Of a DNA stretch of 64,000 nt, positions 1-7,066 are shown piece after piece. The number at the start of each line of letters is the position of its first letter. Position 1 is the stretch's first letter. This stretch comes from DAIMFL01 sp964372215 (lineage in GTDB: Bacteria; Pseudomonadota; Alphaproteobacteria; Dongiales; Dongiaceae): assembly GCA_964372215.1 (NCBI GenBank), contig CAYJQC010000020.1, positions 23,003-87,002 on the forward strand. Reading direction: 5' to 3'. The notes below the pieces were generated by a model. The model had not been told where the DNA came from. It made no database searches and saw nothing but the letters and a program-made list of their open reading frames with translations. Made by a program: the position numbers and the translations under genes.

Positions 1-576
1 CACCGAATCCAGCTTCGCGACGTCCGACTCCGGATCGGTATAGGTCTCGTTGAAGCGCACGCCGCTGCGCATGTCCAAGACCTGGGCGAGGGTGGCGTCG
101 GCATAGCCGCAGCGCGCCAGCTCCGGCACATAGGCCGACAGCTTGGCATGCGGGTCGATCCGGCCGTCCTCGATCAGGATGCCGGCGACGGTGCCCACCA
201 CCGACTTCGACATCGACTGCGACAGGTGCAGCGACGCGCGCTCGAGATGGCCGAGATAGCGCTCGAACACCACGCTTCCCCGGTGCAGCACCAGGAAGCC
301 GTCGGTGAAGGTCTCGTCGAGGAACCCGGCGATGCTGCGCCTGGCGCCGTCCGGTCCGGCGAAGCCGAGCGCCGCCAGATCCTGCTTGCGCTCGGGCAGC
401 GGGCTGGACGGGCCGTCGCCGCGCGACACCGCGCGGGTCGGCAGCACCTGGCGCAGGTTGCAGAAGGCCCAGCGGTTGAACGGCGGGGAATCCCAGTTCT
501 GGTGGGTCACCCGCGCCGCCGCCGGCGGCGGAAATCCCTGCATCAGATCAGCCGCGTCCACCCGCTTGTCCGCCAT
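1..576 (-). CDS. Serine hydrolase, beta-lactamase / 6-aminohexanoate-dimer hydrolase family (3' part outside window)
   Basis: The first 192 codons are present; the C-terminus lies beyond base 1. An SxxK motif (SMSK, residues 121-124) followed by VVGTVAGILIEDGRID is the active-site serine/lysine pair of class C beta-lactamase-like esterases and amidases. The stretch YTDPESDV near the visible end resembles NylB-type 6-aminohexanoate-dimer hydrolases. The ATG is preceded by AGGAGAAT. There is no signal peptide, so a cytoplasmic amide or ester hydrolase is likely. Substrate cannot be inferred, and the rest of the active site is not visible. Confidence 0.8.
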   Translation of the reverse strand, partial: MADKRVDAADLMQGFPPPAAARVTHQNWDSPPFNRWAFCNLRQVLPTRAVSRGDGPSSPLPERKQDLAALGFAGPDGARRSIAGFLDETFTDGFLVLHRGSVVFERYLGHLERASLHLSQSMSKSVVGTVAGILIEDGRIDPHAKLSAYVPELARCGYADATLAQVLDMRSGVRFNETYTDPESDVAKLDSV

Positions 577-690
577 CGCGATTCTCCTGCCATGAATTGC
601 CGGCGCATCATGGCGGGCGGATGGCGGCCTGACAACGTGCCCGGCACGCCGCTTGGCGCGCGACCCGCCGCAGGCTAACGTGGCCGCATC

Positions 691-1137
691 ATGGCTATCG
701 TTGCTCCGCCGGACCGCCGGTTCACCACCGCCCCCAGCCTCGGCGACATCGAGGCGCTCGCCGCCGAGGCCTACGCCACGATCCCCGACGAGCTGCGCCG
801 CAATGTCGGCGACGTCGTGATCCGGATCGAGGAATTTCCCGACGCCGAGACCGAGGAGGAGATGGACCTCGACGGTCCCTTCGACCTGCTCGGCCTGTAT
901 CGCGGCGTCGCGCTGCCGAACCAGGCCGTCGGCGACGTGCGCAGCGACATCGACATGATCTTCCTGTATCGCCGGCCGCTGCTCGACTACTGGTGCGAGA
1001 CCGGCGAGGATTTCGCCCATCTGGTGCGCCATGTGCTGATCCACGAGATCGGCCATCACTTCGGCTTCTCCGACGAGGACATGGAGACGCTCGAGGAACT
1101 CGCCGAAGCCGAAGCCGCGCGCCGCAGCCAGGCGTGA
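691..1137 (+). CDS. Zincin-like metallopeptidase family protein (COG3824 type)
   Basis: A 148-residue acidic soluble protein with a zinc-protease motif HEIGHHFG (residues 118-125) and an acidic residue a few positions later (SDED). This matches the short bacterial family often annotated as possible acetylglutamate-kinase-like or metallopeptidase protein, about 120-150 residues long. There is no signal peptide. The true substrate of the family is unknown; proteolysis is inferred only from HExxH. It stands alone and converges on the uracil-DNA glycosylase gene, separated by a GC-rich repeat. Confidence 0.85.
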   Translation: MAIVAPPDRRFTTAPSLGDIEALAAEAYATIPDELRRNVGDVVIRIEEFPDAETEEEMDLDGPFDLLGLYRGVALPNQAVGDVRSDIDMIFLYRRPLLDYWCETGEDFAHLVRHVLIHEIGHHFGFSDEDMETLEELAEAEAARRSQA

Positions 1138-1149
1138 GCTCCGAGCCGA

Positions 1150-1198
1150 CTCACTCCTACCCCCTCCCCTCGCCGGAGGGGGAAGGGGGAGGGGGATT
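1150..1198. repeat. C/G-tract inverted repeat between convergent genes
   Basis: A run rich in CCCCTCCC is followed after a short loop by GGAGGGGG tracts, forming a strong imperfect hairpin. The same style of element, with the same CCCTCCCC core, occurs at 13291-13388. The element overlaps the last codons of the minus-strand uracil-DNA glycosylase gene, giving it a Pro/Gly-rich tail (NPPPPSPSGEGRG). It could also act as a bidirectional terminator. Confidence 0.6.
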
Positions 1199-1837
1199 CC
1201 TATCAGGCTCCGGTTTCGCGCTGGCGCCAGTCTTCAGCACCTCCCGCACCCGCGCGCGCAGCACCGGCAGCAGCTCGGTCTCGAACCACGGATGTCGCTT
1301 GAGCCAGACGGTGTTGCGCCAGCTCGGATGGGGCAGGGGCAGAAACTCGGGCAGATAGTCGCGCCAGGCGGCCACCGTCTCGGTCAGGCCGGTCTTGCGG
1401 CGGGTGCCGAGATGGAAGCGCTGGGCGTACTGGCCGACCAGCAGGGTGAGGCCGATCTCGGGCAAGAGCGGGCGGATCCGCGGTTGCCACAGCGGCGCGC
1501 ACTCGCGCCGCGGCGGGCGGTCGCCGCCCTTCGCGTCGGCGCCGGGATAGCACAGGCCCATCGGCACGATGGCGATGCGCGTCGCGTCGTAGAAGGTGTC
1601 GCGGTCGATCGCCAGCCACTGGCGCAGCCGGTCGCCGCTCGGGTCGTTCCAGGGGATCCCGCTGGCATGGACCCGGGTGCCCGGGGCCTGGCCGACGATC
1701 AGCAGCCGCGAGGTCGCCGCCGCGCGCAGCACCGGCCGCGGACCCAGCGGCAGGTGGGCCTCGCAGACCCGGCAGGCGCGGGCCTCGGCCAGCAGGTCGT
1801 CGAGCCGGTCGCGCGCCGGCGGCCGCGCTGCGCTCAT
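1157..1837 (-). CDS. Uracil-DNA glycosylase family protein
   Basis: 226 residues. The N-terminal CRVCEAHLPLGPRPV segment and the motif VGQAPGTRVHASGIPWND match the uracil-DNA glycosylase superfamily (GxAPG followed by a substrate-loop N/D). LPHPSWRN near residue 180 corresponds to the second active-site motif (HPS). It likely removes uracil or related bases from DNA, but the subfamily is the broad COG1573-like group and not classical Ung. The ATG overlaps the cobB stop codon (ATGA), implying translational coupling. The last ~14 residues are encoded by the C/G-tract repeat and are probably not functional. Confidence 0.8.
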   Translation of the reverse strand: MSAARPPARDRLDDLLAEARACRVCEAHLPLGPRPVLRAAATSRLLIVGQAPGTRVHASGIPWNDPSGDRLRQWLAIDRDTFYDATRIAIVPMGLCYPGADAKGGDRPPRRECAPLWQPRIRPLLPEIGLTLLVGQYAQRFHLGTRRKTGLTETVAAWRDYLPEFLPLPHPSWRNTVWLKRHPWFETELLPVLRARVREVLKTGASAKPEPDRNPPPPSPSGEGRG

Positions 1838-2556
1838 CCGCTGTCGATCAGGCGCCGCACGAATTGCGGCACCACCGCGCTGGCCGGGCCGTAGATGCGC
1901 TCGTCGAACAGGCCGTGGCCTTCGCTCGGCTCGAGATTGAGCTCGACGGTGCGCGCGCCGGCCACCCGCTTGGCCTGCTCGACGAAGCCGGCCGCCGGAT
2001 AGACGCTGCCCGACGTGCCGATCGCGACGAACAGCTCGCAGGCGGCGAGCGCCGAATCGACCCGCTCCATCTCCAGCGGCATCTCGCCGAACCACACGAC
2101 ATGCGGCCGCAACGTGCCGGTCGCCGCGCAGGCCGGGCACCGGCTGCTCGCGTCGATGTCGGCGCGGCAGGCGGCGACGGCGCCGCATCCGGTGCAGCGC
2201 GCCTTCAGCAGCTCGCCATGCATGTGCAGGAGATTGCGGCTGCCGGCGCGCTCGTGCAGGTCGTCGATGTTCTGGGTGACCAGCAGCAGGTCGCCGGCGC
2301 GCCGCCGTTCCAGCTCGGCGAGCGCCAGATGCGCCGCGTTCGGCCGCACCTCGGCGTCGACCAGGCCGCGGCGGCGCGCGTTGTAGAATTCCTGCACGCG
2401 CGCCGGATCGCGGGCGAAGCCCTCGGGCGTCGCCACGTCCTCGAGCCGCACCTTCGACCAGATGCCGCCGGCGTCGCGGAATGTGTCGAGCCCGGATTCC
2501 CTGGAAATGCCGGCGCCGGTCAGCACCACGATCGGCTCAGCCACGGCGCCGCCCAT
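1834..2556 (-). CDS. cobB: NAD-dependent protein deacylase, sirtuin class III (CobB-like)
   Basis: 240 residues with the full sirtuin signature: GAGISRESGLDTFRD (NAD binding), TQNIDDLHERAG, catalytic His in MHGE, and two CxxC pairs (CTGC...CPAC) for structural zinc. FYNARR carries the Tyr/Arg pair that in class III sirtuins reads acidic acyl groups such as succinyl-lysine, so deacetylase and desuccinylase activity are both plausible. It overlaps thpR by 20 bp upstream and the uracil-DNA glycosylase gene by 4 bp downstream. The start at 2556 (MGGAVAEPIVV) fits the family N-terminus. Confidence 0.9.
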   Translation of the reverse strand: MGGAVAEPIVVLTGAGISRESGLDTFRDAGGIWSKVRLEDVATPEGFARDPARVQEFYNARRRGLVDAEVRPNAAHLALAELERRRAGDLLLVTQNIDDLHERAGSRNLLHMHGELLKARCTGCGAVAACRADIDASSRCPACAATGTLRPHVVWFGEMPLEMERVDSALAACELFVAIGTSGSVYPAAGFVEQAKRVAGARTVELNLEPSEGHGLFDERIYGPASAVVPQFVRRLIDSG

Positions 2557-3187
2557 CCTGTCCCGCCATCGCCTCCGCATCGATCGCGTCGATCGCGTCG
2601 TCGCCGTCGTTCGCCGCCGCGTCCTCCTCGTCGTACTCGTCGCCCGACCAGCCGCGCAGCAAGGGATAGCGGCTCTCCTCGCGATAGATCGCGTTGGTGT
2701 GGGCCAGGAAGCTCGAGAACAGGGTGAAGCGCGAGACCTCCCAGGGATCGCTGCGGAACAGGCTGTGGGCCGACAGATAGTCCTGCAGCTTGGGGATCGA
2801 CGTGCCCTTGGGCCGGCTGAGCGTGACATGGGGCGTGAATTTCTGCCGGTCCGGCGCCAGACCGGCGCGCACCACCGCCGACTCGATCTTGTCGTGCAGA
2901 TGGAACAGCGCGGGATCGCGGGCGACCCCGGCCCAGATCGCGCGCGGCCGGGCGCCGTTGCCGAAATGGCCGACGCCGCCGAGTGCCAGCGAGAATGCCG
3001 GCGCGCTGATCCCGGACAGGGCCGCGTCGACATCGTCGATCACGTCGCCCGACAATTCGCCCAGGAACCGCAGGGTGACGTGCATGTTCTCCGGCGGCAC
3101 CCAGCGCGCGCCGGGCAGGCCGGCGCACAGCGACGCCAGGGTCTTGCGGATGGCTTGCGGCAGGGGCAGGGCGACGAACAGCCGCAT
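2537..3187 (-). CDS. thpR: RNA 2',3'-cyclic phosphodiesterase (LigT family)
   Basis: 216 residues. Two HxTx motifs (HVTLRFLG about residue 41 and HVTLSRPKG about residue 124) define the 2H phosphoesterase fold that opens 2',3'-cyclic phosphates to 2'-phosphates. The start MRLFVALPLP is typical of the family, which usually measures about 180 residues. The acidic C-terminus (DEYDEEDAAANDGDDAIDAID) is an extension beyond the fold and overlaps the cobB start. It lies 55 bp after tas. Confidence 0.9.
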   Translation of the reverse strand: MRLFVALPLPQAIRKTLASLCAGLPGARWVPPENMHVTLRFLGELSGDVIDDVDAALSGISAPAFSLALGGVGHFGNGARPRAIWAGVARDPALFHLHDKIESAVVRAGLAPDRQKFTPHVTLSRPKGTSIPKLQDYLSAHSLFRSDPWEVSRFTLFSSFLAHTNAIYREESRYPLLRGWSGDEYDEEDAAANDGDDAIDAIDAEAMAGQDGRRRG

Positions 3188-3242
3188 GACGGAGCTCCTC
3201 GAACGCAGGGCGGCGCGCCGGGGCCGGCGGCGGGGGCCAGCC

Positions 3243-4286
3243 TCACGGGCAGGGGTAAGTATAGACCTGATGAATCGCCTCGATCGCGTCGAGAATCTCC
3301 TGCCCGAGCGCGAGCTCGATGCTGGCGATGTCGCTGGCGAGCTGGGCCTCGGTGGTGGCGCCGATGATGTTGGCGGTGACGAATGGCCGGGAGGTGACGA
3401 AGGCCAGCGCCATCTGTGCCGGGTCGAGGCCATGCTCGCGGGCGAGCGCCACATAGGCCGACGTCGCCTTGTCCTTGTGCGGCCCGCGATAGCGCTTGAA
3501 ATGCGGATAGAGATTGAGCCGCGCCTGCGGCCCGGCGGAACCGTCGAGATACTTGCCGGAGAGCGCGCCCATGGCGAGCGGCGAATAGGCCAGCAGCCCG
3601 CAATCCTCGCGCAGCGCCACCTCGGCCAGGCCGGCCTCGAAGCTGCGGTTCAGCAGGCTGTAGGCGTTCTGCACGCTCATCATGCGCGGGCCCTTGCCGG
3701 CGTCGCTCAGGCCGAGCAGGCGCATGACGCCCCAGGCCGACTCGTTGGAGCAGGCGACGTGGCGCACCTTGCCGGCCGCGACCACCTCGGCGAGCGCCGC
3801 CAGGGTCTCCTCGAGCGGGGTGCCGTCGTCCCGCTCGGCGTCGCGGGCAAAGCCGAGCCGCCCGAAATTGCTGGTCCGCCGCTCCGGCCAGTGCAGCTGG
3901 TACAGGTCGATGTAGTCGGTGCCCAGGCGCTGCAGGCTGGCATCGACCGCGGCGGCGATGTTCCTGCGGTCGAGCCGCGGCTTGCCGTCGCGCAGATAGG
4001 TCAGCCGCTCGTCGGGACCGGCGACCTTGCTGGCCAGGATCACCTTGTCGCGTTTTCCGCGGGACTTGAACCAGCTGCCGATGATCTGCTCGGTCCGGCC
4101 ATAGGTCTCGGCCTTGGGCGGCACCGCGTACATCTCGGCGGTGTCCCAGAAATTGACGCCGCGGTCGAGCGCGTAGTCCATCTGGCGATGGCCGTCGTCC
4201 TCGCTGTTCTGCTCGCCCCAGGTCATGGTGCCCAGGCAGATCACGCTGACCATGAGGTCGCTACGGCCGAGCCGCCGGTATTCCAT
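3243..4286 (-). CDS. tas: NADP(H)-dependent aldo-keto reductase, Tas-like
   Basis: 347 residues, normal length. The start MEYRRLGRSDLMVSVICLGT followed by MTWGEQNSEDDGHRQMDYAL and AEMYAVPPKAETYGRTE is close to E. coli Tas. The catalytic tetrad is visible: Asp and Tyr in WDTAEMY, Lys in ILASKVAGP and His in LYQLHWPERR. It reduces carbonyl compounds with NADPH; the physiological substrate is not defined in the family. It sits 45 bp downstream of the FIST gene in a likely operon from tesA to the uracil-DNA glycosylase gene. Confidence 0.9.
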   Translation of the reverse strand: MEYRRLGRSDLMVSVICLGTMTWGEQNSEDDGHRQMDYALDRGVNFWDTAEMYAVPPKAETYGRTEQIIGSWFKSRGKRDKVILASKVAGPDERLTYLRDGKPRLDRRNIAAAVDASLQRLGTDYIDLYQLHWPERRTSNFGRLGFARDAERDDGTPLEETLAALAEVVAAGKVRHVACSNESAWGVMRLLGLSDAGKGPRMMSVQNAYSLLNRSFEAGLAEVALREDCGLLAYSPLAMGALSGKYLDGSAGPQARLNLYPHFKRYRGPHKDKATSAYVALAREHGLDPAQMALAFVTSRPFVTANIIGATTEAQLASDIASIELALGQEILDAIEAIHQVYTYPCP

Positions 4287-4331
4287 TGCGCCACTCCGGA
4301 AAATTCCACGCCGCGCCGTGCGGGCGGGCGG

Positions 4332-5492
4332 TCAGAGGAACAGGGTCAGGACCCCGGTATAGCCGTACAGCCGGTCGCGGCAAATCTCGCCATTGGCGAA
4401 GAACCCGACCAGCGGAAACGCGCCCAGGGCCTCCGCGATCAAGGCGAGCTCCTCGGCCTCCGGCCCGAACAGGTTGGGGCCGCGGGCGATGCAGGAGACG
4501 TAGACGCCGCCCTTGACCGTCCCGCCGGTCCGCTTCGCCAGCCCCGCCAGCATGCGCCGCATGTCGGCCCTCGCCGCGTCGTGGTCGCGCCGGGTGAACA
4601 GGATGGCGTCGCCCACGGCGATGTCGGCGCCGATTCCGATCAGGCCGCGCGCCGGGTCGATGCCGACCAGGTTGCGCACCAGGTAGTCGCCGGTATCGGA
4701 GCCGGGGATCGGCAGCGCCGCGTGGATGTAGCCGAGCGCGCGCTTGAGGTCGCGCGACAACAGCTCGCCCATGTCCGCCTTCAGCACCTCGAGCGCCGGT
4801 CGGTCGTCGATCTCGGCGACCACGTTGTCCTGGGCCGCGGTGATCGTGTGCACCGGGCCGATCGGCGAGCAGCCCTGGCTCAGGCCGGTGGCGACCGCCA
4901 CGCTGTCGGCGAACAGCACGCCGGAGGCGCCGCCCTCGACCACCTTGTCGGCGATCTGCGGAAAGCCGGCGCGCGACGAGGTCAGGCCGCCCACCAGATA
5001 GGCACCGCTCGCCTCGGCCAGGCCGCTCACCATCTCGACCGCCCGCGGCGCGCGCGGGTCGGCGTGAACCAGGCCGAGCAGCGGGTGATGGCCCTCGACC
5101 CAGCTCGAATGGGATTGCATGAAGGCGCCGAGACCGTCGGCCACCGGCTCGAAGATGCGGAACGCGCCGGCGGGAAAGGCGCCGACCATCGCCGCCACCG
5201 CCGGAAGGTCGAAATGCTCGGCCCGCGCCGTCGTCCCGGCGCCGGCGGCCAGCACGCCGATGCCGACCGTGCCGACCCAGTCGGCGATTCCGGTGCGGCT
5301 GCGGAGAAAAGCCAGGATCGAGGCGAGATCGCCGGCGAGATGGTCGGTGACGTACAGGAAGCCGAGATTGGCGCCGGCCGGCAGCCCGCCATCCTGCAGC
5401 AGGTCGGCCGCCGCCTTGGCCGCCTGCGCCCAGTCCTGGCCGGTGGCATGGGCGGCGCGGAACGCAGCCGGCGGGTTGAAGGCGGCGCACAT
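4332..5492 (-). CDS. FIST N/C-domain signal-transduction protein
   Basis: 386 residues with no transmembrane segment. The N-terminal half (FLYVTDHLAGDLASILAFLR, WVGTVGIGVLAAG) and C-terminal half (PIPGSDTGDYLVRNLVGIDP, YVSCIARGPNLFG, GFFANGEICRD, LYGYTGVLTLF) match the FIST_N and FIST_C sensor domains, which are thought to bind small ligands such as amino acids. Here the domains stand alone, without a fused kinase or methyl-accepting domain, so output is unknown. It starts 7 bp after the tesA stop and is probably co-transcribed with tesA. Confidence 0.85.
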   Translation of the reverse strand: MCAAFNPPAAFRAAHATGQDWAQAAKAAADLLQDGGLPAGANLGFLYVTDHLAGDLASILAFLRSRTGIADWVGTVGIGVLAAGAGTTARAEHFDLPAVAAMVGAFPAGAFRIFEPVADGLGAFMQSHSSWVEGHHPLLGLVHADPRAPRAVEMVSGLAEASGAYLVGGLTSSRAGFPQIADKVVEGGASGVLFADSVAVATGLSQGCSPIGPVHTITAAQDNVVAEIDDRPALEVLKADMGELLSRDLKRALGYIHAALPIPGSDTGDYLVRNLVGIDPARGLIGIGADIAVGDAILFTRRDHDAARADMRRMLAGLAKRTGGTVKGGVYVSCIARGPNLFGPEAEELALIAEALGAFPLVGFFANGEICRDRLYGYTGVLTLFL

Positions 5493-5499
5493 CGCGGGC

Positions 5500-6165
5500 T
5501 CAGCCCGCCGGCGCCGCGCGCCGCGCCTGCTCGATCAGCGCGCGCACCTGGGGCAGCATGCGCGCGACGATGACCGCCACGCCGCTTGCGTTGGGATGGA
5601 TGCCGTCGGCCTGGTTGAGCTCCGGCACGGCGGCGACGCCCTCGAGGAAGAACGGGTACAGCGCGGCGCCGTGCTTGGCCGACAGCTCGGGATAGATCCG
5701 GTTGAACGCGTCGCCGTATTCCGGGCCCAGATTGGGCGGCGCCAGCATGCCGGCCAGCAGCACCGGCCGGCCGGCGTCCTTGAGGCGACTCAGCAGGGCG
5801 TCGAGATTGCCGCGGGTGGCGGCGGGATCGAGCCCGCGCAAGCCGTCATTGGCGCCGAGCTCCAGGATCACCGCGTCGGGCTCGTCGGCCAGCGCCCAGT
5901 CGAGCCGGGCCAGCCCGCCGGCGGTGGTGTCGCCGGAGACCCCGCCATCGAGCACCTGGGCATCGAGGCCGGCGTCGTCGAGGGCGCGCTGCAACTGGGC
6001 GACGAAACCGTCCGCCGGCGCCAGGCCGTAGCCGGCGGTCAGGCTGTCGCCGAGCGCCAGGACGCGCAGGGCCGGGCCGCTCGCCTGGGCGGGATCCCCG
6101 GTCCCCGCCGCCTCGGCGCGGGCGGCACCGGCCATCACCAGCCCGACGGCCAACGCGACCGCCAC
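5500..6165 (-). CDS. tesA: Arylesterase / lysophospholipase L1 (SGNH hydrolase)
   Basis: The mature region contains all SGNH blocks: GDSLTAGYGL (nucleophile Ser), GGVSGDTTAGG (Gly), LELGANDGLRG (Asn) and DGIHPN (catalytic Asp/His). A hydrophobic stretch AVALAVGLVMAGAARAEA is a signal peptide, so the enzyme is periplasmic. It hydrolyses acyl esters or lysophospholipids. No in-frame ATG precedes the signal peptide; the GTG at 6165 is my choice, giving 221 residues, and the start is uncertain. It is divergent from ybbA-ybbP, the pairing seen in many proteobacteria. Confidence 0.85.
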   Translation of the reverse strand: MAVALAVGLVMAGAARAEAAGTGDPAQASGPALRVLALGDSLTAGYGLAPADGFVAQLQRALDDAGLDAQVLDGGVSGDTTAGGLARLDWALADEPDAVILELGANDGLRGLDPAATRGNLDALLSRLKDAGRPVLLAGMLAPPNLGPEYGDAFNRIYPELSAKHGAALYPFFLEGVAAVPELNQADGIHPNASGVAVIVARMLPQVRALIEQARRAAPAG

Positions 6166-6214
6166 CGCGCGCCGCCACGGAAAAGCCCAGGTACAGCCGC
6201 GCTGCGGCCGCGTC

Positions 6215-6238
6215 CGGTTGATCCCCTCACGGTTGATC
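6215..6238. repeat. Two 9-bp direct repeats in tesA/ybbA divergent region
   Basis: CGGTTGATC occurs at 6215-6223 and again at 6230-6238, 15 bp apart, between the divergent tesA and ybbA starts. Such spacing could be a regulator binding site, but no regulator is implicated. The rest of 6166-6352 shows no clear promoter or RNA structure. Confidence 0.4.
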
Positions 6239-6352
6239 GTGGCGCCCCCGACGCCATATCGAGAAGGTTGCGCGCCCCGGGGGACCGCGGCGCTAACCTG
6301 CGGGGAACGGTGGAAAATCTGGATGGCTGAGCGGGCGAACGGGGGCGACTGC

Positions 6353-7066
6353 ATGATCCGACTCGAAGATGTCTCGCTAAAGCTGGCGAGCGCGGCGGGC
6401 GAGGTCAACATCCTCCGTGGCATCGATCTTGCGGTCGACACCGCGGAAACGGTGAGCGTGGTCGGTCCGTCCGGCTCCGGCAAGTCGACCATGATGATGG
6501 TGATCGCCGGGCTGGAGCGGCCGAGCGCCGGGCGGGTCACGGTCGCCGGGGCCGATCTCGGGCCGCTCACCGAGGACGCGCTGGCGCTGTTCCGGCGCGA
6601 CCGCATCGGCATCGTGTTCCAGGCCTTCCACCTGATTCCGACCATGACCGCGCTGGAAAACGTCGCCGTGCCGCTGGAGCTCGCCGGCCATCGCGGCGCC
6701 TTCGCGCGGGCCGAGGCCGAGCTGGCCGCGGTCGGCCTCGGCCACCGCCTGACCCACTATCCCGGCCAGCTTTCCGGCGGCGAGCAGCAGCGCGTGGCGC
6801 TGGCCCGCGCCTTCGTCATCGCGCCGGCGCTGCTGCTGGCCGACGAGCCGACCGGCAATCTCGACGGCGAGACCGGCCGGCAGATCATCGAGCTGATGTT
6901 CGAGCTGTCGGCACGGCGCGCCACCACCCTGGTGCTGATCACCCATGACCCGGCGCTGGCGGCGCGTTGCGGGCGACAGATCCGGCTCGCCGACGGGCGG
7001 GTGGTCGACGGCAACGCCGCCGCGCCGCCGGCGACCGCAGCGTCCCGCGCGGGAGCCGGCCGCTGA
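6353..7066 (+). CDS. ybbA: ABC transporter ATP-binding protein, YbbA/LolD family
   Basis: 237 residues. Walker A GPSGSGKST, signature LSGGEQQRVALARAF, Walker B LLLADEPTGNLDG and switch His (ITHDPAL) are intact. The sequence type (MacB/LolD/YbbA group) energises FtsX-like permeases. It is followed immediately by its permease and stands divergent from tesA, so a role in moving or releasing lipids or envelope molecules linked to TesA has been proposed for the family; the substrate is unproven. Confidence 0.9.
   Translation: MIRLEDVSLKLASAAGEVNILRGIDLAVDTAETVSVVGPSGSGKSTMMMVIAGLERPSAGRVTVAGADLGPLTEDALALFRRDRIGIVFQAFHLIPTMTALENVAVPLELAGHRGAFARAEAELAAVGLGHRLTHYPGQLSGGEQQRVALARAFVIAPALLLADEPTGNLDGETGRQIIELMFELSARRATTLVLITHDPALAARCGRQIRLADGRVVDGNAAAPPATAASRAGAGR

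Noticed and set aside
2790..5573. A 927-codon plus-strand frame opposite tas and FIST
   Set aside because: Shadow of two recognised minus-strand genes; no family features.
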